From Planctomycetota bacterium (GTDB taxonomy: Bacteria; Planctomycetota; UBA11346), in contig CANIXE010000092.1 of NCBI GenBank assembly GCA_947470885.1, positions 1-8,016 of the forward strand: a stretch of 8,016 nucleotides of DNA. The letters are read 5' to 3'. The position numbers were made by a program, and so were the translations under genes. Under the pieces are notes generated by a model. It was not told the origin of the DNA and did no database searches. It saw only the letters and a program-made list of their open reading frames with translations. Every line of letters starts with the position of its first letter. Position 1 is the first letter of the stretch. Below are positions 1 to 6,356 of this stretch, one piece after another.

Positions 1-459
1 CCCGTTCTCATCAGTGGTCGCCGGGAACTGGTGAGCCCGTCTCCGGGGGGTAGTTATCGGTTGATCCTGGGGGATCGCTCCGATCCGTTGCGGGTTACCG
101 CCGATCCATTGCTGACCGGCTTGGGCAAAGGCTTGATCGCCGCCGACTCAGATCTCCTGGTTCATGGCGACGAGGGTGGACTGACGCTGCTTCGGCCGGG
201 TCAGCCCTCTGCCATACTCTGGCGGGATGGGAACGTCCGCCGACCTGGGGGGGATCCTGTCCTTACCAATCGGTTGGTCATCACCACGGAACTCCAGGGG
301 TGCATCTCGGTACGTCGGCGGAGCGACGGGCAAATGCTTTGGCGGTTGCTCCCCCCAGTGGCCCCGGCAGTGCCCCCCGTGTTGGTGGATCTGGGGGGCC
401 GGACAGCCTTGGTGATCCTGGATCGACAGGGCACCCTGACCGCCTACGCCTTGCCCTGA
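1..459 (+). CDS. PQQ-like beta-propeller repeat protein, 3' part (5' end outside window)
   Basis: The reading frame is open from the first base of the window, so the gene very probably starts upstream; the GTG at position 31 has no need to be the start. The visible 152 residues consist of short beta-strand-like segments ending in patterns such as DGQMLWRLLPP and GTLTAYALP, with Gly-Asp/Gly-Gly turns, which is the look of PQQ-like or WD-type beta-propeller blades (G..LW type repeats). Roughly two to three blades can be seen, the last ending at the stop codon, as expected for the C-terminus of a propeller. No catalytic residue, signal peptide or membrane segment can be judged because the N-terminus is missing. 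It lies 102 bases upstream of fliK on the same strand, so it may share a transcript, but a role in flagella is not shown. The fold call is moderate; the function is unknown. Confidence 0.6.
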   Translation, partial: PVLISGRRELVSPSPGGSYRLILGDRSDPLRVTADPLLTGLGKGLIAADSDLLVHGDEGGLTLLRPGQPSAILWRDGNVRRPGGDPVLTNRLVITTELQGCISVRRRSDGQMLWRLLPPVAPAVPPVLVDLGGRTALVILDRQGTLTAYALP

Positions 460-478
460 TTCGGCGGCGGGGGGTCCT

Positions 479-502
479 GTCTGGGTTGGCATCGGCCCAG
501 AC
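479..502 (+). other. Inverted repeat / hairpin downstream of the beta-propeller gene
   Basis: GTCTGGG (479-485) and CCCAGAC (496-502) form a perfect 7-bp stem around a 10-base loop, starting 19 bases after the stop codon of the upstream gene. It is not followed by a T-run (the next bases are CTCCTGATTAAAA), so it is at best a weak terminator or a transcript-end stabilising structure. Confidence 0.35.
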
Positions 503-529
503 CTCCTGATTAAAACGGGAGATAATACA

Positions 530-546
530 TTGGCTCGGGGCGTGCG
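530..546 (+). promoter_or_regulatory. Possible sigma-54 (RpoN) -24/-12 promoter before fliK
   Basis: TTGGCTCG (530-537), four bases, then GTGCG (542-546). This gives the invariant GG-N10-GC spacing (GG 532-533, GC 544-545) and one mismatch to the -24 core TGGCACG, but only a partial -12 match (TTGCW consensus). The predicted start of transcription, about 12 bases past the GC, would fall near 557, only about five bases before the fliK ATG. The similar, better element before flgE raises its plausibility; alone it could be chance. Confidence 0.3.
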
Positions 547-561
547 TGGTTCGTCCCTGAT

Positions 562-3500
562 ATGGACGTCAACGCCCTCGTCAGCCTGGCCGCCCCGACT
601 TCTGGGGCAGCCAATTTCCCCAGTGATCCGTCGGCTCCGGGAGCCTTTGCCGGGCTGATCGGTCGGGTTACCCAGCCTGTTGTGGCACTGGAGGATATCG
701 ATTCAGGTCCTGAAGCCGTCGGGGTGGTCCAGGACACTCCCGATGGGCAGCCGATGACATCATTGCCAGTGGAGCCAATTCCGGAAATCCAGGCCGGTAT
801 CCTTCCCCAATCAATTCCGAATCCACCGGTGGGCGATCCCAGGGTCAACGTGGGGGACATTCAGCAGAATCCCAGCTTGTTGCCAGAGCGGGGTCAGCAG
901 GGGGATGATCCTGAATTGCGACCCTCGGCTCCAGAAGAAGGGGCGGCCGGAGATGCTGGTAAACCAGTGCCATCCCTGCTGTCATCACTGCCGACTTTTT
1001 CCGCGGCGAAAGCCCTGATTCCAACCTGGTTCGCCTCTCTCAAACAGGAACTGTTCGGATTCCGTTCAGTCCCACCACGGGAAGTCGCTTCTCCCCATGC
1101 GGGTGACATTGAACCAGTGAAATCAGAGCCGTTAGCGGCGGGAAGCCCGCCGCTGACGAATGGCGCTCAGGCGAACTCCGGAACGGAGGGGGCCAAGGAG
1201 GTGGACACGATCGTGTCCCTTCCGCTGGCCGGAACTCTTCCACTTCCGCTTTCATTACCAATTCTTGAAACACCGGAGATCCCGCCTGTCCCCGCGTCTT
1301 CCGTGGGAGTCGATCTGGGGAATCAGGCTACAATTACAGTTGAGCCTATGACTTCTGAGGATGCTGGTCCAAGTATTTTGGGGAAGACCAAGCCTCAGCC
1401 CAAAGCAACGGTCCAAGACGACGCCGTGGATCCTGCGCCGACACCTGTTCTGGCTTTCTGGCCCCAAGCACCCGTACTGAAATTGCACGATACGGTATCT
1501 GAAGAACACCCAGCCCCGGTGGCGGCATTTGCGCATCCCAGGGATGACGAGCCGGCCGTTGACGTTCCGATGGTGGACACGGGTGAAGCCGATCTGGATT
1601 CGGGTCCATTTCCCCGGCCATTTTCTGGGGTTCCGCCGGTGGCGGACTTGGCGCCGTCGGCCCTTGACGGACGTTCAACGAGAACTCCCGTCCAAACTGA
1701 GGCTCGGGTGTGGCCCCAAGACCCCTCCGGGATTTCGGAGGGGATCAGGGACCTTCCCGACCCAGGGCTGGCAGCTCCCGTGCCCGGTCAGCTCTCCGGG
1801 TTAGTCCCAGAGCCGAGCGTTTCCTGGATGCCGCCATCTTCCGTGCCGTCCTCCGTGCCGTCCTCCGTGCCGTCCTCCCTTCCACCGACTAAGGATCTTC
1901 GGTATCCCAACCAGGCAGCTCCAGCTGTTCAATCGACTCCATCGACTCCATCGGCTCCAGCGGTTCAATCGGATTCATCGTCTCCAGGCGCTTTAACTAT
2001 TTCTGTCGATCCCGGTACTCCAGGGTCCATTTTCCCAGAAGTAAAAGCGCCTATGGCAAAGCCGGTATCCTCCCCGGTACCACAAGCGTCATCGCCTTTG
2101 GCAACGCCGGTATCTTCCTCGGTACCACAAGCGCCATTGCCTTTGGCAACGCCGGTAACCTCCCCGGCACCCAATGAATCATCTGCTCAGGGGCGGATGC
2201 CCCAAAGTGCTCCGGTCACGGATTTCGCCCCGGAAGCTTTGGTGCGGAATCCGGGGGAGACGGCGTTGAAATCACGCCCCATGCCTGTTGTTCCAGCGGC
2301 ACCACGCCCCAACGCTCTGGGGACTCCGATGGCCGAGCTACCCGAATCGTCCGGCGGGGAATCCGCCCAGGACAGACCGTCAACGGATCTTCCTCCTCCG
2401 GTGCAGGGGGAGCAGGCGCTCGCCTCCATCCCCCCAAGCCCGGCATTGGCCAGTAGGGCTCCTGGTTTGGTGGGTGGACAGGAACCAAAGGTGATGTCCG
2501 CGTCTGCGGTGAACCGTCCCGTTGAGCTGGGGCGGGCAGCGAGAGTGCCCACTGGGGTGGCACAAATCCAGGTGGAGGGGCAGGATTCAAGTCAGGCCGT
2601 GATCCCCGAGCAAGTGCAGGATCAGGGGGGGCAGAGCTCCCAGGTTCTGCCTGGGGCGGGCTTGAGCGAGTCTTGGCAAGAGGACCTGCCCATGGTGACG
2701 GAGTGGGATCGGACGGGGCTGATCCAGGAGGCCCTCGCCTCGTTGCGTCGGTTGTCGACTGAACCACCGCGCCGGGGGAATGCTGCCGGGGGGATACCAA
2801 AATCGATCCCTGGGATGGCCTCCCCACGTCCTGCTGATCGCCTAGTGCCGATGGGCACCGTGTCCCCGTTGGTTTCCCAGGTTTCGGCGTTTCCCGAGGC
2901 GTCGATCCCAGCTCCTTCGACTGAACCAAGCCTGCCGGGCAAGGGGAGAAAATTCGTGATTCCTGAGGAATCTGCCGTGCCGGCAGCACCAGCGGCCGGT
3001 CCGATTCTGCACTCCAATCAGAGCGAGGAGGCTTCCCAAAGCCCGGTGGGTGGGATTGGGGCAATGGGGCTTCAGGCCACTACCGGGGTGGCTTCGCCCA
3101 CACCAACGCAGGTTGCCCCCCCGCCCAGCCCCCTGCCCAATCCGATGGAACGAGCCGTTGCCCATCAGGTGTCCCGGGCGTTGAATCGCCTCCCCGGTGG
3201 CGGCGACAAGTCCCTGGTGATTCGTCTGACTCCGCCAGAGCTGGGCACCGTCCAGGTTGAACTGCGGGAACGGGATGGTGGCCTGGTCGTGATTCTCCGG
3301 GCCGAAGATCCGGCGGTACAGAAGGCCTTAGAGCGGCTCATGCCCCAATTGCGTAGCGATATCCAACAAGGGGATCGCACGGTGGTGAGCGTCCAGACGG
3401 ATGATCGCACCGGTGGATCTCCCCAGCGGGATTTCGACGGTCGGGGTGGGGCGGCGATGCAGCAACGTCAATCCGGGGATCAGTCCAACCGGCGTGGTCA

Positions 3501-3621
3501 GCAGGGCCGGGAACGCAACGTCTTCAGTCTAGGTGGAACGTCTGCCCCGGTTGCGGTACCCAGCATTGCCGTTCCGGCCCAACGTCGGATGAGTGCCGAC
3601 GGGGTTGATTTGATGGCCTGA
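562..3621 (+). CDS. fliK: FliK, flagellar hook-length control protein (long, repeat-containing)
   Basis: FliK is exported by the flagellar type III apparatus. It measures the growing hook and makes FlhB switch from hook to filament substrates. The diagnostic part is the C-terminal domain at about residues 861-949: LTPPELGTVQVEL at 889-901, then a helix with AVQKALERLMPQLR, which is the conserved Flg_hook domain that contacts FlhB. The N-terminus (MDVNALVSLAAP) has no Sec signal, as expected for a flagellar export substrate. Residues about 60-850 are Pro/Ser/Ala-rich and low in complexity, matching the extended ruler part, with tandem repeats at 426-441 and 499-537. At 1019 aa it is about 2.5 times the Salmonella protein (405 aa). 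ATG 562 is the only reasonable start: the in-frame stop TAA lies at 523-525, with no ATG or GTG between. No good Shine-Dalgarno precedes it. Third codon positions are less G/C-biased than in flgE or serC. The family call is firm and the exact start less so. Confidence 0.93.
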   Translation: MDVNALVSLAAPTSGAANFPSDPSAPGAFAGLIGRVTQPVVALEDIDSGPEAVGVVQDTPDGQPMTSLPVEPIPEIQAGILPQSIPNPPVGDPRVNVGDIQQNPSLLPERGQQGDDPELRPSAPEEGAAGDAGKPVPSLLSSLPTFSAAKALIPTWFASLKQELFGFRSVPPREVASPHAGDIEPVKSEPLAAGSPPLTNGAQANSGTEGAKEVDTIVSLPLAGTLPLPLSLPILETPEIPPVPASSVGVDLGNQATITVEPMTSEDAGPSILGKTKPQPKATVQDDAVDPAPTPVLAFWPQAPVLKLHDTVSEEHPAPVAAFAHPRDDEPAVDVPMVDTGEADLDSGPFPRPFSGVPPVADLAPSALDGRSTRTPVQTEARVWPQDPSGISEGIRDLPDPGLAAPVPGQLSGLVPEPSVSWMPPSSVPSSVPSSVPSSLPPTKDLRYPNQAAPAVQSTPSTPSAPAVQSDSSSPGALTISVDPGTPGSIFPEVKAPMAKPVSSPVPQASSPLATPVSSSVPQAPLPLATPVTSPAPNESSAQGRMPQSAPVTDFAPEALVRNPGETALKSRPMPVVPAAPRPNALGTPMAELPESSGGESAQDRPSTDLPPPVQGEQALASIPPSPALASRAPGLVGGQEPKVMSASAVNRPVELGRAARVPTGVAQIQVEGQDSSQAVIPEQVQDQGGQSSQVLPGAGLSESWQEDLPMVTEWDRTGLIQEALASLRRLSTEPPRRGNAAGGIPKSIPGMASPRPADRLVPMGTVSPLVSQVSAFPEASIPAPSTEPSLPGKGRKFVIPEESAVPAAPAAGPILHSNQSEEASQSPVGGIGAMGLQATTGVASPTPTQVAPPPSPLPNPMERAVAHQVSRALNRLPGGGDKSLVIRLTPPELGTVQVELRERDGGLVVILRAEDPAVQKALERLMPQLRSDIQQGDRTVVSVQTDDRTGGSPQRDFDGRGGAAMQQRQSGDQSNRRGQQGRERNVFSLGGTSAPVAVPSIAVPAQRRMSADGVDLMA
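1837..1884 (+). repeat. 12-bp tandem repeat inside fliK (Ser-Ser-Val-Pro units)
   Basis: Three near-identical 12-base units, TCYTCCGTGCCG, run at 1837-1848, 1849-1860 and 1861-1872; the second and third are identical and the first differs by one base. A degenerate fourth copy follows at 1873-1884. They encode SSVP three times and then SSLP (residues 426-441). The unit length is a multiple of three, so gain or loss of copies would lengthen or shorten FliK without a frameshift. Confidence 0.9.
1933..1959 (+). repeat. 9-bp tandem repeat inside fliK
   Basis: TCGACTCCA occurs twice in a row (1933-1941 and 1942-1950), followed by the one-mismatch copy TCGGCTCCA (1951-1959). The block is flanked on both sides by a GCNGTTCAATCG element that encodes AVQS. 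Like the other fliK repeats it keeps the reading frame and lies in the Pro/Ser-rich ruler region. Confidence 0.75.
2056..2172 (+). repeat. 45-bp tandem repeat inside fliK (15-residue units)
   Basis: Two full 45-base units (2056-2100 and 2101-2145) and a partial third (2146 to about 2172) encode AKPVSSPVPQASSPL, ATPVSSSVPQAPLPL and ATPVTSPAPN. The two full units differ at only a few bases, so the duplication is fairly recent. It covers residues 499-537 in the central ruler segment. A-ending codons (gca, gta, cca, caa) are frequent here, unlike in flgE. Confidence 0.88.
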
Positions 3622-3627
3622 GGCCAT
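3613..3627 (+). other. Inverted repeat around the fliK stop codon
   Basis: ATGGCC (3613-3618) and GGCCAT (3622-3627) form a perfect 6-bp stem whose three-base loop is exactly the TGA stop codon of fliK. No T-run follows, so this is not an intrinsic terminator. It may be chance or a mild mRNA structure at the end of translation. Confidence 0.3.
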
Positions 3628-3645
3628 TCGTGGGGTCCATGAATA

Positions 3646-3662
3646 TTGGCACGGCCCTCGCG
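3646..3662 (+). promoter_or_regulatory. Sigma-54 (RpoN)-type promoter for flgE
   Basis: TTGGCACG at 3646-3653 is an exact match to the -24 element YTGGCACG. After four bases comes TCGCG (3658-3662), a partial match to the -12 element TTGCW that keeps the essential GC. GG (3648-3649) and GC (3660-3661) are separated by exactly ten bases. Transcription would start near 3673, giving a leader of about 54 bases that includes the flgE Shine-Dalgarno. The site lies in non-coding sequence directly upstream of a hook gene, a class often RpoN-dependent in bacteria with tiered flagellar regulation. No activator-binding site was identified. Confidence 0.6.
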
Positions 3663-3714
3663 TTAGTTTCTTCAAGAATCCCCAGCACGTCGCCCTGCCG
3701 GGCGGCCCAACACC

Positions 3715-3719
3715 AGGAG
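3715..3719 (+). promoter_or_regulatory. Ribosome binding site of flgE
   Basis: AGGAG lies seven bases before the ATG at 3727, a near-ideal Shine-Dalgarno. It fixes the flgE start and contrasts with fliK, which has no comparable site. Confidence 0.85.
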
Positions 3720-3726
3720 CAGCGCC

Positions 3727-6339
3727 ATGCAACGGTCCCTTTACAGCGGCGTCACCGGGCTGACCAATCATCAGCTGATTCTCGACAACACGGCCAACAA
3801 CCTGGCGAACATCAGTACCTCTGGGTTCAAAAGCAGCCGGATCACTTTTTCTACGGCCTTGACCCAGACCCAGAGCAGCGGTGCGGCTCCTGGTTCGTCC
3901 ACCGGTGGTCAGAATCCCCGGCAGGTCGGCCTGGGCGTGCGCAATAGCTCGGTGGATATCGACATGCGCCAAGGCGCGCTGCAATCCACGGGAAGAAATT
4001 TCGACCTGTCCATCCAGGGCAACGGCTTCTTCCAGGTGACCAACCTGGATGGCAGCACGGCCTACACCCGGGTTGGCAACTTCGGCTTCGACAGCAAGGA
4101 TACTATGGTGGATCTGGGCACCGGCCTGAAGGTCCAGGGCAAGGTCTTCGACAGCACTGGCCAGGCCAGCGGCGCCATTAGCGATGTTGATATTGCCGCC
4201 TACAAGCAGATTGATGCCAAGAGCAGCCTGAACGTCACGTTCCAGGGTAATCTCAGTTCCAGCGCCAAGGCCCTCCAGGGCACCAAGGTTCAGTCGGTAC
4301 TGCCCCTGATCAACGCCGCCACCGGCGCTGCCGCCACGGAAGCCACCGTTCTCAAGGACCTCCAGGGCTTCACCGGCGGAAATATCGAACCTGCTTCGCC
4401 TAACAACATCAAGACCCTGTGGATGTTCGGCACCAAGGCCGACGGCACGGCCTATGCCGGCTCGTTCACCGTGAATCCCTGGCAGAACACCGTCCAGAAC
4501 CTCACCGACAAGATGAACGCGGTGCTGTCCCAGGGCTCGGAATCCCTGGGCACGGTCAAGGTGGAGGCGGGCAGTCTGCTGGCCACCGCCGCCAGCGACC
4601 TCACCGGATTCTCGGTGTTCCTGGGTGAGAAGGCCCCGATCACCAATAATGCTTCGCCCACCACTACGCCCACACCCACGGTCATTCCGCCGGTCGGTGG
4701 TCCTCTGAGCGCGGCCGTGACCACGACCTTGGATCCCACGTCCACCGCTGGGGTGATCGATCCCACCATTACCGTGACCCCGGGCACGCTGACGGCGCCG
4801 GTGGTGGTCACCGCCACGGACGGCACGGCCAGCTACCAGATTACGATTCCCGCAGGTGTCTACACCACCGCCAACAACATCATCCACTTCGGGAATACCA
4901 TTCCGGTTCAGCCCGGGGCAACGCTGTCCATCACCGCCGCCGGTGATCCGGCGGATGTCGGCAATGTGAATGCGGCCTGGAATCTTGGTGATGGCACCGG
5001 CGCGACGACTTACACCGGCTCGGATCTGGGCACCAGCAAGATGATTGGTTCGTTCACGGTGAACAAAGCGGATGCCGGTCTATTGTCGCCGACCTTCACC
5101 ATTGGCGGCGGTACGTTTACTGGCACCACCAATCTCAAGGTCAAGGTCAACGGCAAGGATGTCGGCTTCCTGACGGTGCCTCCGGGCACTTATGTTGTCC
5201 CCGATCCCTTGGCCACGCCTCCCGTGGTCGGCAACAATACCTTCAGCCTCGCCAGCCTGCCCCATGTGAAGGCCGGTGATGTGGTGTCCTATGAGATGTA
5301 TGGGACCATGGATCTGGGTGGCGGCACGCCGGAAACCATGAGTGTGTCCACCAAGATCTACCAGGACAGCAGCACCGGAAACCTGACCTCAGACCGTTAT
5401 TCTGCGGAAAATGGCTCAACCTCCACCCCAGACGGCGTGGCCGATTTCTTCCAGGAGGGCAGCCAGGTGGACGTCAATGCCTGGGTCTATGACCAGGGCA
5501 CCAACGCCACCATGGACTGGTACCGGATGCGCTTCGTTCCGGAAAAGGTCACCACCAGCATCCAGGTCTATGACAGCGTCGGTGGCGCCCACACCCTGGA
5601 GGCCCGGTTCTTCCGCACCGGCACTCGCTCCGAGGTATCCGGGGGCAAGACCCTGCGCTTCAATAGCTGGGACGTAATGTACAACATCAGCGCCAAGGAA
5701 GGCACGTTCACCGATCCATTGATTACCGGCATCGAATTCGACGAGAAGGGCCGCTATGTCGGCAACGGCAAGCTGGGCTCCACGGTCCACGGGGGCGTCC
5801 TCTCGAATCCCACCCAGTACAAGGGTGTGCCTGCGGACAACACGGTGGGCATTCAATGGGCGGCCACTGGATCGGCGACCTTGACCATGGATTTCGGTGG
5901 CAGCGGCACGACCACCGGTCTGACCGGCTTCGGTTCGCCCTCGACGGCGGCGGCCACGGAACAAGACGGCTTCTCCTCCGGCGTCCTCGACACCATGTCG
6001 GTCAGTTCGTCCGGGAAGATCACCGGTCTGTACACCAACGGTAAATCCCGGGACATGTACCAGCTGGAAGTCGCTACCTTCCGCAACGCTGCCGGTCTGA
6101 TCTCCGCCGGACAGAATCTCTGGCAGGTGTCTGCCAACTCCGGCGAAGCCCTGGCTCGGGTCGCTGGTGAGGGCGGCGCAGGGACGATCACCTCCGGTGC
6201 CCTGGAAGGTTCGAATGTCGATATCGCCGGGGAATTCACCAAGCTGATCACCGCCCAGCGCGGCTTCCAGGTGAACAGCCGGGTCATCCAGACCACCGAC
6301 TCAGTCCTTCAGGAACTCACCGGCCTGATCCGCGGCTGA
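3727..6339 (+). CDS. flgE: FlgE, flagellar hook protein (enlarged, with central insertion)
   Basis: FlgE polymerises outside the cell into the hook, the universal joint between rod and filament, after export by the flagellar type III apparatus. The N-terminus carries the rod/hook family signature (LYSGVTGL, ANNLAN at 23-28, STSGFK at 30-35). It is followed by the FlgE/F/G core (DIDMRQGALQSTGRNFDLSIQGNGFFQV region). The hook D2-like region begins around residue 609 (TTSIQVYDSVGGAHTLEARFF). QDGFSSG at 746-752 leads into the C-terminal domain, with ALEGSNVDIAGEF and TAQRGFQ (825-870). Both ends are intact. At 870 aa it is about twice the Salmonella protein (403 aa). The extra length lies at about residues 200-600, with a Thr/Pro linker near 307-322 and two related beta-rich units at 331-407 and 439-527. 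No cysteine is present, so spirochete-type lysinoalanine crosslinking is not expected. Codon use is strongly G/C-ending, fitting high expression. It has a clear RBS, a sigma-54-like promoter and its own terminator. Confidence 0.96.
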   Translation: MQRSLYSGVTGLTNHQLILDNTANNLANISTSGFKSSRITFSTALTQTQSSGAAPGSSTGGQNPRQVGLGVRNSSVDIDMRQGALQSTGRNFDLSIQGNGFFQVTNLDGSTAYTRVGNFGFDSKDTMVDLGTGLKVQGKVFDSTGQASGAISDVDIAAYKQIDAKSSLNVTFQGNLSSSAKALQGTKVQSVLPLINAATGAAATEATVLKDLQGFTGGNIEPASPNNIKTLWMFGTKADGTAYAGSFTVNPWQNTVQNLTDKMNAVLSQGSESLGTVKVEAGSLLATAASDLTGFSVFLGEKAPITNNASPTTTPTPTVIPPVGGPLSAAVTTTLDPTSTAGVIDPTITVTPGTLTAPVVVTATDGTASYQITIPAGVYTTANNIIHFGNTIPVQPGATLSITAAGDPADVGNVNAAWNLGDGTGATTYTGSDLGTSKMIGSFTVNKADAGLLSPTFTIGGGTFTGTTNLKVKVNGKDVGFLTVPPGTYVVPDPLATPPVVGNNTFSLASLPHVKAGDVVSYEMYGTMDLGGGTPETMSVSTKIYQDSSTGNLTSDRYSAENGSTSTPDGVADFFQEGSQVDVNAWVYDQGTNATMDWYRMRFVPEKVTTSIQVYDSVGGAHTLEARFFRTGTRSEVSGGKTLRFNSWDVMYNISAKEGTFTDPLITGIEFDEKGRYVGNGKLGSTVHGGVLSNPTQYKGVPADNTVGIQWAATGSATLTMDFGGSGTTTGLTGFGSPSTAAATEQDGFSSGVLDTMSVSSSGKITGLYTNGKSRDMYQLEVATFRNAAGLISAGQNLWQVSANSGEALARVAGEGGAGTITSGALEGSNVDIAGEFTKLITAQRGFQVNSRVIQTTDSVLQELTGLIRG
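4717..5307 (+). repeat. Two divergent Ig-like units in tandem within flgE
   Basis: Residues about 331-407 and 439-527 of FlgE align by eye. AGVIDPTITVTPGTLT matches AGLLSPTFTIGGGTFT, then ITIPAGVYTTA matches LTVPPGTYVVP, then IPVQPGATLSITAAGD matches LPHVKAGDVVSYEMYG. The second unit has a loop of about ten extra residues. The similarity is at protein level and the DNA has diverged, so the duplication is old. The beta-strand-rich, Thr/Gly-rich make-up suggests surface-exposed Ig-like modules on the outside of the hook. Confidence 0.55.
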
Positions 6340-6356
6340 TCCCTGACGGCTGGCAG

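Noticed and set aside
247..253. Runs of seven G or C (247-253, 2625-2631, 3116-3122) as phase-variation tracts
   Set aside because: Seven-base runs are expected in GC-rich DNA and are short for contingency loci; the frames are intact around them.
484..501. TTGGCAT at 486-492 as a sigma-54 -24 element
   Set aside because: Ten bases after the GG stands GA rather than GC, so the essential -12 dinucleotide is missing.
498..526. Sigma-70 promoter with -10 GATAAT (521-526) before fliK
   Set aside because: The -10 is good, but the hexamer at the right spacing (CAGACC, 498-503) matches TTGACA at only three positions and there is no extended -10. It cannot be separated from chance.
2216..3064. Minus-strand open frame of 282 codons within fliK
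   Set aside because: Pro/Ser-rich antisense shadow of the low-complexity fliK middle, with no domain.
3630..3947. Plus-strand open frame of 105 codons between fliK and flgE
   Set aside because: It overlaps the flgE start in another frame, covers the promoter and RBS region, and shows no family features.
3529..4887. Long open frame on the minus strand (452 codons) over the fliK end and flgE
   Set aside because: It lies antisense to the clear flgE frame. Its product is an Arg/Gly/His-rich low-complexity sequence typical of antisense frames in high-GC DNA, and it has no recognisable domain.
3727..6339. Lysinoalanine crosslinking of the hook as in spirochetes
   Set aside because: That chemistry needs a conserved cysteine, and this FlgE contains none.
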